From Ardenticatenaceae bacterium (lineage in GTDB: Bacteria > Chloroflexota > Anaerolineae > Promineifilales > Promineifilaceae): a stretch of 64,000 nucleotides of DNA. Under the pieces are notes generated by a model. That model had not been told where the DNA came from. It made no database searches and worked only from the letters and a program-made list of their open reading frames with translations. Where the stretch lies: positions 186,001 through 250,000 of the forward strand of contig JACKBN010000002.1 of the NCBI GenBank assembly GCA_020634565.1, in the 5' to 3' direction. Below, in pieces: positions 53,003 to 61,458 of this stretch. Position 1 is the stretch's first letter, and each line of letters begins with the position of its first letter. The translations under genes and the position numbers were made by a program.

Positions 53003-53968
53003 TTAATAGCGGTTGCCAACGACATTGATGTTGGCCATGGCCGCTTCGATATCGCTCAGATCATTTGGCGTCAATTCCAGCTCCAATGCGCCGAGGTTGT
53101 CATCCAGATGAGACAGCTTACGCGAACCGGGGATGGGCACAATCCACGGCTTTTGGGCCAGCACCCAGGCCAAAGCAACCTGTGCCGGGGTCGCACCCCC
53201 TTTTTCAGTACCGATTCGTTGCAGTAGCTCAATCACCACCCGGTTGGCTTTGATCGCTTCCTGCGTAAAACGTGGGTTGCGGCTGCGGATATCCACGCTG
53301 GCAAACTCCGTGTTTTCGTTGATTGCGCCGGTGAGGTAGCCGCGTCCCAACGGGCTGTAGGGCACTAGGCCAATGCCCAACTCTTCACACGTTGCCAGGA
53401 CACCGTTCTCTTCGATGGTTGTCCACCAAATGGAGTATTCGCTCTGGAGGGCAGTCACTGGCTGCACCGCGTGGGCGCGCCGGATAAGGTCTGCCGGGGA
53501 TTCGGACAGCCCAAAATGTTTAACTTTGCCTTCCTGAATGAGATCTTTTACCGTGCCAGCTACATCTTCCACCGGCACGTTGGGGTCTGGCCGGTGCTGG
53601 TAGAAAATATCGATGGCCTCGACGCGCAGTCGCTTCAGCGACGCTTCGGCCACCCGCCGGATGCGCTCGGGGCTGCTGTCCAAGCCATGATGCGTACCAT
53701 ACTCACCGAGATTAAAGCCAAACTTGGTGGCGATGATCACCTCATCTTTGAACGGTTCCAGGGCTTCACCCACCAATTCTTCATTGATGAAGGGGCCATA
53801 CACTTCGGCCGTATCGAAGAAGGTGATGCCCCGCTCAACGGCCGTATGGATAAACGCAATCATTTCCTGTTTGTCGGGCAGGGGGTCTTCATCATGGCTC
53901 ATGCGCATGCAGCCCAGACCCATTGCCGACACTTCCAGGTTGCTGTTGCCAAGTTTGCGCGTTTGCAT
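53003..53968 (-). CDS. Aldo/keto reductase, AKR13-like
   Basis: The 321-residue TIM-barrel oxidoreductase has the catalytic tetrad residues in TFFDTAEVYGPFINEE (Asp, Tyr), VIIATKFGFNLG (Lys) and IDIFYQHRPDPNVP (His). NADPH contacts are in GLVPYSPLGRGYLTG and PIPGSRKLSHLDDNLGAL. It reduces aldehydes or ketones. AAGGAG precedes the ATG by seven bases. It differs clearly from the two paralogous reductases at 55 and 59 kb. Confidence 0.92.
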   Translation of the reverse strand: MQTRKLGNSNLEVSAMGLGCMRMSHDEDPLPDKQEMIAFIHTAVERGITFFDTAEVYGPFINEELVGEALEPFKDEVIIATKFGFNLGEYGTHHGLDSSPERIRRVAEASLKRLRVEAIDIFYQHRPDPNVPVEDVAGTVKDLIQEGKVKHFGLSESPADLIRRAHAVQPVTALQSEYSIWWTTIEENGVLATCEELGIGLVPYSPLGRGYLTGAINENTEFASVDIRSRNPRFTQEAIKANRVVIELLQRIGTEKGGATPAQVALAWVLAQKPWIVPIPGSRKLSHLDDNLGALELELTPNDLSDIEAAMANINVVGNRY

Positions 53969-54009
53969 TTTTGAACTCCTTTTTTAAGGTTTCTAAGAAT
54001 CTGTAAATG

Positions 54010-54993
54010 TTAGAGTGATCCAATCAGTTGAGCCAGGTCAGACCATTCCTGTGATTGGTTTTCAACGGTGACGGATTGCAGTAGCAGTTCATTCAAACCG
54101 CTGGACAGTAGTTCACGTAATCTGTTCGCGATAGTCTGCTTATCGCCAGAGACGACCAGGTTGTCAATGAGCGCTTCGGGAAGCTCTCCACCTTCTGGCA
54201 CAGGATAGCCCGCGTCAGCAAACATGCGCCGGTAGAAAGGTAACTGCCCATACAATCCATATTGGTTCCGGGCGGCGGCGAGCACTGCCTGCCGATCTGT
54301 ACTGTACGCGACCGGGATGTGGGCGACAAGCGGTGGTGCAGACCGGCCAGCTTGTTTAGCACCTTCCTCAAGTGCAGGCAGTGCCGTGTTTAGCAAATAA
54401 GGTACCGGGCAGTTCCAGGAAATCGCGCCGTCGCTTACTTCTCCTGCTGCTTTGAACGCACCTTTGCCTAGTGCAGAGTTTAGTATGGGGGTGGGAACTG
54501 GCGTTGGCAGCGTGGCAGACACGTTATAGAAGCGCCCCTGATGGTCAACTTTGCCTTCCCAAAGCGCCGCACGCAGCACGTAGATATATTCGCGCGTGTG
54601 CGACAGTGGTGCATCCATCGGAATGCCATACATGCCTTCAATTGTGGGGCGATGGCTAGCCCCAATCCCTAATCTGAGGCGGTCGGGAGCGAGTTCGTGG
54701 ATGGCACGCGCTTGGGCCACCATTGCGAGCGGATGGCGTGGATAGGTGGGGAAGATGGAGGTACCCAGCCGAATCGTTGATGTTTGGGCGGCGGCGACGG
54801 CATAGATGCTCAATATGTCTGTTGTTGTGGGGGCTTGAGTGGACCAAATCTGCCGTACGCCGTGTTGTTCGGCGTCGATGATGGCTTGAACGGCACTGCG
54901 GGCCTCGCCGGTATTCAGTGCCAGACCAATCCGATCCCGAATAGGTAGTGCGTTCACGGCGCTGGCAGATAGCATTTCTTTTGCGGGTATCAT
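54010..54993 (-). CDS. Luciferase-like (F420/FMN) oxidoreductase
   Basis: The 327-residue protein of the bacterial luciferase family starts DRIGLALNTGEARSAVQAI and has TTTDILSIYAVAAAQTSTIRLGTSI, then PLAMVAQARAIHELAPDRLRLGIGASHRP (a family signature split over two segments), and GPV-like SDGAISWNCPVPYLL. The C-terminal VVSGDKQTIANRLREL is typical of F420-dependent LLM enzymes. It would reduce or oxygenate a small organic substrate using reduced F420 or flavin. CAAAGGAAACAAACA precedes the ATG. Lies between two aldo/keto reductase genes in a redox cluster. Confidence 0.88.
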   Translation of the reverse strand: MIPAKEMLSASAVNALPIRDRIGLALNTGEARSAVQAIIDAEQHGVRQIWSTQAPTTTDILSIYAVAAAQTSTIRLGTSIFPTYPRHPLAMVAQARAIHELAPDRLRLGIGASHRPTIEGMYGIPMDAPLSHTREYIYVLRAALWEGKVDHQGRFYNVSATLPTPVPTPILNSALGKGAFKAAGEVSDGAISWNCPVPYLLNTALPALEEGAKQAGRSAPPLVAHIPVAYSTDRQAVLAAARNQYGLYGQLPFYRRMFADAGYPVPEGGELPEALIDNLVVSGDKQTIANRLRELLSSGLNELLLQSVTVENQSQEWSDLAQLIGSL

Positions 54994-55017
54994 TGTTTGT
55001 TTCCTTTGATTGTTACT

Positions 55018-55044
55018 GTAGGTCGGATTGCCAATCCGACCTAC
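55018..55044. repeat. REP-like palindrome family F1, copy 5
   Basis: GTAGGTCGGATTGCCAATCC plus GACCTAC, a perfect symmetric copy between the luciferase-like gene and the next aldo/keto reductase. Confidence 0.9.
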
Positions 55045-55052
55045 AAAAGTTG

Positions 55053-56048
55053 CTAGGGGGTGTATGGAATTAATCCTACAACTGGATGGGGGGTGTAGGG
55101 TTCTTCCAGATAGGTCATTTCCTCTGGGGTTAATTTGACAGAGACCGAAGCGACCGCGTCTTCAAGGTGCGCGATTTTGGTGGCACCGATGATCGGCGCG
55201 ACGACGGGCTTTTTATGCAAGAGCCAGGCCAGGGCGATATGGGCCATGGGCACACCGTGATTTTTGGCAATTTCAGCGACGCGATCAACTATTTGTTTAT
55301 CAACATCGGCCGTGGCATCGTATTTTTGCTTGGCGATGGGATCTGTTTCCAGCCGCGTTGTTGTCTCTGACCAATCACGCGCCAATCGGCCAGCAGCCAG
55401 GGGGCTGTAAGGCGTCACGGCGATTTTTTCTTCCGCGCAGAGTGGCATCATTTCTCGTTCTTCTTCGCGGTAGATGAGGCTGTAATGATTCTGCATGGAG
55501 ATAAAGCGGGTCCAGCCGTTCTTCTCAGCTACGTAGAGCGCTTTTTGGAACTGCCAGGCATACATGGCCGAAGCGCCGATGTGGTGGACTTTGCCTGCTT
55601 TTACCACATCGTGCAGTGCTTCCATCGTTTCTTCGATTGGGGTGTTGTAATCCCAGCGGTGGATGATGTAGAGGTCTACGTAATCGGTGCCTAGCCGTTT
55701 GAGGCTGGCATCGATTTGGCTCATGATGTGTTTGCGTGAGAGGCCGCTGCTGTTGGGACCCTGACCCATGGGCATAAACACCTTGGTGGCAATGACAACT
55801 TCATCCCGGTTGGCGTAATCTTTTAAGGCGCGTCCGAGGATTTCTTCACTGATTCCGTGGACGTAGATGTTGGCGGTGTCGAAGAAGTTAACGCCTAAAT
55901 CCAGCGCCCGTTTGATGATGGCGCGGCTATCTTCTTCGTTCAGCCCCCACTGGTTGTGAACCCATCCTTCCTTGGTGCCAAAGCTCATGCAGCCGAGGCT
56001 GATGGGGGAGACATCCAGGCCGGTATTGCCAAGTTTTACGTATTCCAT
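55053..56048 (-). CDS. Aldo/keto reductase (paralogue A)
   Basis: The 331-residue reductase begins MEYVKLGNTGLDVSPISLGC. The catalytic residues are in VNFFDTANIYVHGISEE (Asp, Tyr), EVVIATKVFMPMG (Lys) and DYVDLYIIHRWDYNTPIEET (His). NADPH-binding parts are AVTPYSPLAAGRLARDW and APIIGATKIAHLEDAV. It closely resembles the reductase at 58.8 kb, sharing GLSRKHIMS-IDASLKRLGTDYVDLY and TPIEETMEALHD. ACAAGGAGAGGGAAA precedes the ATG. It follows the CMD-family gene by about 27 bases, so they are likely one transcript. Confidence 0.93.
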   Translation of the reverse strand: MEYVKLGNTGLDVSPISLGCMSFGTKEGWVHNQWGLNEEDSRAIIKRALDLGVNFFDTANIYVHGISEEILGRALKDYANRDEVVIATKVFMPMGQGPNSSGLSRKHIMSQIDASLKRLGTDYVDLYIIHRWDYNTPIEETMEALHDVVKAGKVHHIGASAMYAWQFQKALYVAEKNGWTRFISMQNHYSLIYREEEREMMPLCAEEKIAVTPYSPLAAGRLARDWSETTTRLETDPIAKQKYDATADVDKQIVDRVAEIAKNHGVPMAHIALAWLLHKKPVVAPIIGATKIAHLEDAVASVSVKLTPEEMTYLEEPYTPHPVVGLIPYTP

Positions 56049-56075
56049 TTTCCCTCTCCTTGTGACGATAAAGCG

Positions 56076-56732
56076 TTAGTTGGTTCTGCTGCTGAGGACG
56101 TGGGTTAAAACGGCCGTTGCTCCCCCTGCTTCCTGTTGCCCAACTTTCTCTTTAAGCACGTCGATAAAGGCGTGTATCTGTGCTTCACTCAGGCCGGTAT
56201 TCATGGCTGCGCCTAAGTGGAAGTAGAGCTGGCCTGCCGTGCCGGTCATGCTGGCCAGGGCGGCGATGGTTACCAGTTCCCGACTTTGGAAATCGAGCAC
56301 ATCGCGGGCAAAAATATCGGCGAAGAGATGCTCTTTGAGATAGGTGTCGATGATGGGGGCAAACAGTTGATACCCTCCGGGCGGGGGAATCGTTTCCCAG
56401 CCAGCCAGCTTGGCGCGCACGTTGGCGCCATAGGCATCTTTGTCCATGTCGGCGGGCAGGGGGCTGGCTTCGGGGCCGGTTTCATCTTCAATGCCTTGTT
56501 CCTGGCGCTCTTTGAGGAGGGCCATAAAGGTATTGATGCCGTTGAGGCTGCGGGGGAAACCGGTGTAAGCGTAGAGGTGCACCAGAATTTCCTTGATTTC
56601 ATTTACGGTTAACCCGGCTGCCAATCCTTCTTGCAGCGCGGTTTTTAGCTTGTCTAAATCCCCATTTGCCGTGAAAGCGGAAATGGGAATGATGCTTTGT
56701 TGTTTACTGCTTAATGTTTGATTTTCGTTCAT
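56076..56732 (-). CDS. Carboxymuconolactone decarboxylase (CMD/AhpD-like) family protein
   Basis: The 218-residue protein has two CMD-like halves: AFTANGDLDKLKTALQEGLAAGLTVNEIKEILVHLYAYTGFPRSLNGI near 18-66 (read in pieces) and RELVTIAALASMTGTAGQLYFHLGAAMNTGLSEAQI near 150-185. The catalytic CxxC of AhpD is absent, so peroxide reduction is unlikely; the fold may serve lactone decarboxylation or an unknown step. This long two-domain form often neighbours aldo/keto reductases and cyclophilin-like proteins in other bacteria, as here. AGGAGTTACAAAAC precedes the ATG. Confidence 0.88.
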   Translation of the reverse strand: MNENQTLSSKQQSIIPISAFTANGDLDKLKTALQEGLAAGLTVNEIKEILVHLYAYTGFPRSLNGINTFMALLKERQEQGIEDETGPEASPLPADMDKDAYGANVRAKLAGWETIPPPGGYQLFAPIIDTYLKEHLFADIFARDVLDFQSRELVTIAALASMTGTAGQLYFHLGAAMNTGLSEAQIHAFIDVLKEKVGQQEAGGATAVLTHVLSSRTN

Positions 56733-56778
56733 GTTTTGTAACTCCTATCTGTTGAAAAACGCATCCATTATGCGTTGT

Positions 56779-57153
56779 CTATGCGGGAACGAGTTTTAAC
56801 GTTGTGGCTCGTCCTTCGTTGTTTACCAGGGGGGCGACGTATTGGGGATAACGGCCGTATTTCTCCTGATAAGCCGCATCCACCGCATCATTAACGTCCG
56901 CATCGGTTTCCGCCACAAAGGTGACATCTTTTTGCACGCCGCCAGCCTGAATTTGGCCTGCTTGGCTTCTTTGCGCGGCGCGGAACCAGGAACCGTTTGG
57001 TCCCCGGAAAGAGCGCACGTAAAGATCGTCGCCCACGCGGACGACCCAAATCGGTAACGGGTTGCGCAGCGTGCCGTCGCTCCGTTGCGGGGCAATGCGC
57101 AATTCAGACGCGTTGCCAATTTTATTCAGTTCATTTTCTTTCCATGTTGTCAT
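56779..57153 (-). CDS. DUF2255 family protein
   Basis: The 124-residue protein begins TWKENELNKIGNASELRIAP and has the pattern PIWVVRVGDDLYVRSFRGPNGSWFRAA, then VTFVAETDADVNDAVDAAYQEKYG. This is the DUF2255 family, which looks like a small split-barrel flavin- or F420-binding fold related to pyridoxamine-phosphate-oxidase proteins. Its place between a CMD protein and a carboxylesterase in a redox cluster fits a small cofactor-linked oxidoreductase. GAGGAGACACCTC precedes the ATG. No activity is established. Confidence 0.85.
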   Translation of the reverse strand: MTTWKENELNKIGNASELRIAPQRSDGTLRNPLPIWVVRVGDDLYVRSFRGPNGSWFRAAQRSQAGQIQAGGVQKDVTFVAETDADVNDAVDAAYQEKYGRYPQYVAPLVNNEGRATTLKLVPA

Positions 57154-57208
57154 GAGGTGTCTCCTCGTAAATCTTTGTGAATTCTGTGTCTAAAATCTGG
57201 ATGGGTTC

Positions 57209-58768
57209 TTACTTGTTGAAGAACTCATCGTGGAACGTGTAGCGTGCACGGTGTGGCTCTACCATAACGTGCGGTTCCACATCCCAAACCATTGCCTGCA
57301 TTTTTGTGCTGGCATCCATCCGTGGCCATTCGGGCAAACCCGGGCCATTTGGATTGCCGGTTTTAACGAAATTGGCGTAATAGCCCTGCATCAGCGCCGA
57401 GACTTGCTTATCCTCAGCGGTCCAGGCATAAACTTTGTTGGTTGCCAGGTTGCCCATGGCGTATTCGATGTCTGCCGAATGCACTGCGCCTTTGGCGGGG
57501 GGCATGATGATCGCTTCTTCGGCCGCTGCCGCATCCTCGATGATGCCACCGGCCAAGCCCGCTATGGCATTGGCCATTTCAGGAACCATCGGGGGGCGCG
57601 GATGGGCGTAGTAGTAACGGTAGACCGGATTGCCACTTTGTTGGTGATCTTCTGCCCATTTCCAGGTGCTATAAACCAAAAAGCGGTCGCCAGCCAGATC
57701 GGTAGCCGACTGCTCAACTTCCTCCTGCGTTGTGCCTGGGTAGAGCTTGAGAATTTGGTCTGCCTGATCGCCGTATAGTTCTTGCACGATGGCTGCGTAG
57801 TTCTCTGGAGTTGGGGGTTGATTGCCAAACAGAGCCAGGTAGGGCATTTCTTCGGAGTTCCAGCCTACCATCAGAGGCACTTGGGCGCCTTTTCCAGCGG
57901 CAAGCGCTTCCAAAGGAGCATCGGGGAAAAACGCCCCATCAATGACGCTCGGAAACTCAGGCGGAGCCATGCCTTCGGTGGCTTCCAGCAACTTTTGGGC
58001 GGGCAGGGCGCGTAACTGTGCTAGCGATTGCGCCTTCACTTTTTTGGCAAATGCTTGCCCAATCTGCTCCGCTTCTGCTAACGGCCGTGGCGACAGTGTG
58101 CCCAGTCCGCCACTGGCACCAATGGCCCCCGCGAACAACTCTTTTGACAGGGGAGAAACCATGTGCGCATTGACAGACATCGAACCCGCGGACTCCCCGG
58201 CGATTGTTACGCGGTTGGGATCGCCGCCAAAGGCAGCAATATTGTCGCGCACCCACAGCAGGGCGGCGTTTTGGTCGAGAAAGCCGTAGTTTCCAGAGGC
58301 GTGGTGCGACGCTGCGGCGCTCAGCTCTGGATGTGAAAAGAAGCCGAAGATGTTCAAACGGTAGTTAACTGTCACGGCCACAATCCCTTTGCGCGCCATT
58401 TGGGTGCCGTCGTAGCGTGGCTCAGAGCCGTCCCCGGCTATGAACCCGCCACCGTAGAAGTAGACCAACACTGGCAGTTGCGAATGGGCCGAGGGATCAG
58501 GTGTCCAGACGTTGAGATAGAGGCAATCTTCGCTCATTCCGTTTGAGCGGAAGTTCATGTCGCCGAAGACGGGCAGCTGCATGGCGCGGGGGCCAAAATC
58601 GGTTGCCTGGCGAATGCCGTCCCAGGCGGCCATTGGTTGAGGGGCTTGCCAGCGCAGTTCGCCAACGGGTGGGGCGGCAAACGGGATGCCTTTGAATTGG
58701 TAAACGGCCGTATCCGCCTCAAACATCCCCTGCAATTTACCTTGTGCTGTTTGCACGATAGTGGTCAT
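57209..58768 (-). CDS. Type-B carboxylesterase (PF00135)
   Basis: The 519-residue alpha/beta hydrolase has the oxyanion segment LPVLVYFYGGGFIAGDGSEP and the nucleophile GDPNRVTIAGESAGSMSVNAH (Ser near residue 195). The acid is expected near VGWNSEEMP and the catalytic His in the C-terminal region AVHSADIEYAMGNL. The length and the early YQFKGIPFAAPPVGELRWQAPQP are typical. No signal peptide, so cytoplasmic. It hydrolyses carboxylic esters. AGGAGACAGGAACG precedes the ATG. It follows an aldo/keto reductase gene by 12 bases in the same operon. Confidence 0.92.
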   Translation of the reverse strand: MTTIVQTAQGKLQGMFEADTAVYQFKGIPFAAPPVGELRWQAPQPMAAWDGIRQATDFGPRAMQLPVFGDMNFRSNGMSEDCLYLNVWTPDPSAHSQLPVLVYFYGGGFIAGDGSEPRYDGTQMARKGIVAVTVNYRLNIFGFFSHPELSAAASHHASGNYGFLDQNAALLWVRDNIAAFGGDPNRVTIAGESAGSMSVNAHMVSPLSKELFAGAIGASGGLGTLSPRPLAEAEQIGQAFAKKVKAQSLAQLRALPAQKLLEATEGMAPPEFPSVIDGAFFPDAPLEALAAGKGAQVPLMVGWNSEEMPYLALFGNQPPTPENYAAIVQELYGDQADQILKLYPGTTQEEVEQSATDLAGDRFLVYSTWKWAEDHQQSGNPVYRYYYAHPRPPMVPEMANAIAGLAGGIIEDAAAAEEAIIMPPAKGAVHSADIEYAMGNLATNKVYAWTAEDKQVSALMQGYYANFVKTGNPNGPGLPEWPRMDASTKMQAMVWDVEPHVMVEPHRARYTFHDEFFNK

Positions 58769-58780
58769 CGTTCCTGTCTC

Positions 58781-59758
58781 CTAACTGTGGGCGATCACTG
58801 GATGTGGGCGATAGGGTTCTTCTAACCGTGCCACTTCGTCATCCGTGAGCTTCACGGAGAGCGCGGCGAGGGCATCGTCCAGGTGGTGGGGTTTGGTTGT
58901 GCCTACGATGGGGGAAGCAATGTTCGGTTTGGTATACATCCAGGCCAGGGCGACCTGTGCCATCGGAATGCCGCGTGCTGCTGCAATTTCCTGCACGCGT
59001 TCGACGGTAGTCAGATTATCTTCCTGTTCGTAGCGGCTTTTAGCTAGAGAGTCGCTCTGATAGCGGGTGGTTCCATCCACCTGTTCTGGTAGGCGTGCTA
59101 ACACGCCACGCGCTAGCGGCGAGAAGGGAATGACGCCCACGCCCTGATCTTCGCAGAAAGGCAGCAGTTCGCGCTCGTCTTCACGGTAAATCAGGTTGTA
59201 ATGATTTTGCATGGCCACAAAGCGCGTCCAGCCATGTAGGTCGGCGGTGTATTGCGCTTTAGCAAACTGCCAGGCAAACATGGCAGACGCGCCGATGTAG
59301 CGCACTTTGCCCGCCTTGACGATGTCATGCAGGGCTTCCATCGTTTCTTCGATGGGCGTTTCATAATCCCAGCGATGAATTTGGTATAAATCGACGTAAT
59401 CGGTGCCCAGACGTTTTAGGCTGGCATCGATGGCGCTCATAATGTGCTTGCGCGAAAGTCCGTAATCGTTGGGGCCTGGGCCCATCGGAAAACGCACTTT
59501 AGTCGCGATGACGACTTCATCTCGCTTGGCAAAATCACGCAGGGCGTTGCCTGTAATGATCTCGCTCGTTCCGCCTGAATAGACATTGGCGGTGTCGAAG
59601 AAGTTGATGCCTGCTTCCAGCGCGCGCTGAATGTAAGGGCGGCTTTGTTCTTCATCCAGCACCCAGGGATTGTGCTCCGCTGGCTGCCCAAAACTCATGC
59701 ATCCCAGGCAAACGCGTGAGACTTTTAAACCTGATGATCCTAGTCGAATATATTCCAT
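58781..59758 (-). CDS. Aldo/keto reductase (paralogue B)
   Basis: The 325-residue reductase begins MEYIRLGSSGLKVSRVCLGC and has INFFDTANVYSGGTSE (Asp, Tyr), EVVIATKVRFPMG (Lys) and DYVDLYQIHRWDYETPIEET (His). It differs from paralogue A mainly in loops and the C-terminus, so the pair arose by duplication or joint transfer. The start codon and its AAGGAGAG lie within the last 19 bases of the DUF3737 gene, which makes translational coupling likely. Substrate unknown. Confidence 0.93.
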   Translation of the reverse strand: MEYIRLGSSGLKVSRVCLGCMSFGQPAEHNPWVLDEEQSRPYIQRALEAGINFFDTANVYSGGTSEIITGNALRDFAKRDEVVIATKVRFPMGPGPNDYGLSRKHIMSAIDASLKRLGTDYVDLYQIHRWDYETPIEETMEALHDIVKAGKVRYIGASAMFAWQFAKAQYTADLHGWTRFVAMQNHYNLIYREDERELLPFCEDQGVGVIPFSPLARGVLARLPEQVDGTTRYQSDSLAKSRYEQEDNLTTVERVQEIAAARGIPMAQVALAWMYTKPNIASPIVGTTKPHHLDDALAALSVKLTDDEVARLEEPYRPHPVIAHS

Positions 59759-60633
59759 TGTTCTCTCCTTATTTTTACTTTCCCTAGTGAATCTGTGAGC
59801 ACATTATCTTGTATGATTTCACCGACGCTGTCCACTATGATAGTACCCGATTTTGGGTTTTTAATGGAGATAACATGCCCCTTAATATCTGCATTCACGT
59901 CTGAATATTCAAAGGCTAGATCTGTGTCTTCCATGGTGCAATTGATAAGCGTGAGGTTTTTGCAATAACAGAGTGGCTGGGTGCCAATGATCTGGCAGTC
60001 AATTAACGTTAGATTTTCTGAAAACCAACCGAGATATTCACCTTTTACGATGGAGTTTTCTACGGTCACATTTTTGCTGTGCCAAAAAGCGTCTTTGGTA
60101 TCCAGCACAGAATCGCTGATGTGCAATTGCTCCACATACTGGAAGGAGTATTTGCCTTGCATATGCAGGTGATCGATTGTGATGTTGCGGCTATCCAACA
60201 GCAAATACTCTGATTCGATTTCACTGTTGGCAATGGCAATGTTGTTGCACTTCCAGCCAAATTCTGGTGAATGGATGGTGCAATCTTCTACCTCAATGTT
60301 CTGGCATTCCCGGAGGAGTTTGATCCCCTCTAGCTGACATTCGCTAATTTTGCCATCTTGCGCATACCAGATGGGGGCTCTGGAGTTTCCGTCCATTTCG
60401 GAGCCAACCAGACTAAATTTTACGGCATGCCACAAAGGGTAGCGGAGGGAGAATTGGCAATTGATAACGTTAATGTCCCTGACCTCTTTTAAGACAGATT
60501 CGCCATCGGCCGGGCCGGCGAAGGTGCAGTTGATGACGTCTGACTCTTTGAGGTTGTACAAAGCACGCTCTTCATCAAATCGCTGATTCTCTATTTTTGT
60601 TGCATGTGGTTGGTTGATATTGATTGCTAACAT
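59740..60633 (-). CDS. DUF3737 family beta-helix protein
   Basis: The 297-residue protein begins with QRFDEERALYNLKESDVINCTF and continues as short beta-helix rungs of about 20 residues, for example NITIDHLHMQGKYSFQYVEQ, HISDSVLDTKDAFWHSKNVT and NLTLINCTMEDTDLAFEY. This is the DUF3737 family, a cytoplasmic right-handed beta-helix, best known from Firmicutes and gut bacteria. It is lower in GC than its neighbours and has no ACGGCCGT, which suggests recent acquisition. Its stop overlaps the following reductase start by 19 bases. Function unknown. Confidence 0.88.
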   Translation of the reverse strand: MLAININQPHATKIENQRFDEERALYNLKESDVINCTFAGPADGESVLKEVRDINVINCQFSLRYPLWHAVKFSLVGSEMDGNSRAPIWYAQDGKISECQLEGIKLLRECQNIEVEDCTIHSPEFGWKCNNIAIANSEIESEYLLLDSRNITIDHLHMQGKYSFQYVEQLHISDSVLDTKDAFWHSKNVTVENSIVKGEYLGWFSENLTLIDCQIIGTQPLCYCKNLTLINCTMEDTDLAFEYSDVNADIKGHVISIKNPKSGTIIVDSVGEIIQDNVLTDSLGKVKIRREQWNIFD

Positions 60634-60723
60634 TGGATATGGCCTTTACGCTTCTGGTTTTACGGTGTGCTGCTGGGCGGCGGAGATCCCCTCCCAGCCT
60701 CAATTCTTCACAGTAAGCAACGC

Positions 60724-61326
60724 CTACGGTAAAGAAAGGGTGACGGTTACATTGCCTGCACCGAGAATTTCTCTCAGTTCTGCGGCGGTGACGTTGTCGA
60801 TCTTGCCCAGTCTGGTGAAGTTCCAGGAATTGGGTGCGTAATAAATGACAAACGCGCTGCCCTGAAACAGAATGATGTCTCCGGCCTCTGTGGTGATTGG
60901 TTCGTCGTTTCTGGGTAAATTCATACCAAGTGGACCGACTTTCTCCATGCGGTCGTAGTCACGCATGTTTATGGTTATTGGGCCTTCGGCCAGCGCTTCC
61001 TTCAGCGCCGCTGCCGAGGAGTTTGTAGCCAGTGTGGCTGTGAGTACACGATCGCCAATATTGATATTCATAAGATTATCCTCGCTTATAGTTGTGTTTT
61101 CCTGATTGGTATCCGTTTCCGTTTCTATTTCGGCCGTTGCGGGCACTGTGGCTGTGGCGAGTGGTGCGGTGGGAGACGGCCGTATTTCAGTAGCAGTAAC
61201 CGTTGGCGGCAAATTTATTGCTGGCACTGCCGTGGGAACGGCCGTAGGCGTTGGCGCGGCCTCGCACGCGGTAATAAAAAGTAGTGCAATGCTGAGCACG
61301 ATGATTGATTGATAAAACTTGGTCAT
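60724..61326 (-). CDS. Cyclophilin-like fold lipoprotein
   Basis: ATG 61326 is preferred to the TTG two codons before it. The 200-residue product has a lipoprotein signal (FYQSIIVLSIALLFITAC), a Thr/Pro/Ala linker to about residue 80 (two ACGGCCGT sites lie in it), and a ~110-residue domain. That domain, INIGDRVLTATLATNSSAAALKEAL then PITINMRDYDRMEKVG, GDIILFQGSAFVIYYAPN and TRLGKIDN, is the cyclophilin-like fold family (PF18050 type). These proteins commonly sit in aldo/keto reductase and flavodoxin clusters. Binding of a small ligand is likely; peptidyl-prolyl isomerase residues are not evident. Confidence 0.85.
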   Translation of the reverse strand: MTKFYQSIIVLSIALLFITACEAAPTPTAVPTAVPAINLPPTVTATEIRPSPTAPLATATVPATAEIETETDTNQENTTISEDNLMNINIGDRVLTATLATNSSAAALKEALAEGPITINMRDYDRMEKVGPLGMNLPRNDEPITTEAGDIILFQGSAFVIYYAPNSWNFTRLGKIDNVTAAELREILGAGNVTVTLSLP

Positions 61327-61458
61327 TTTCAACTTCTTTTAATTTCATTCAGGATTACCCGTCCGAATATTTGCCACGGGCTTGGCGGCATAGCTTCTTT
61401 TCTTTTTTTCTTCTTCGGCTGCGCTCAGCACAAGCCTGTGGCTTTTTCGGATGAATTT

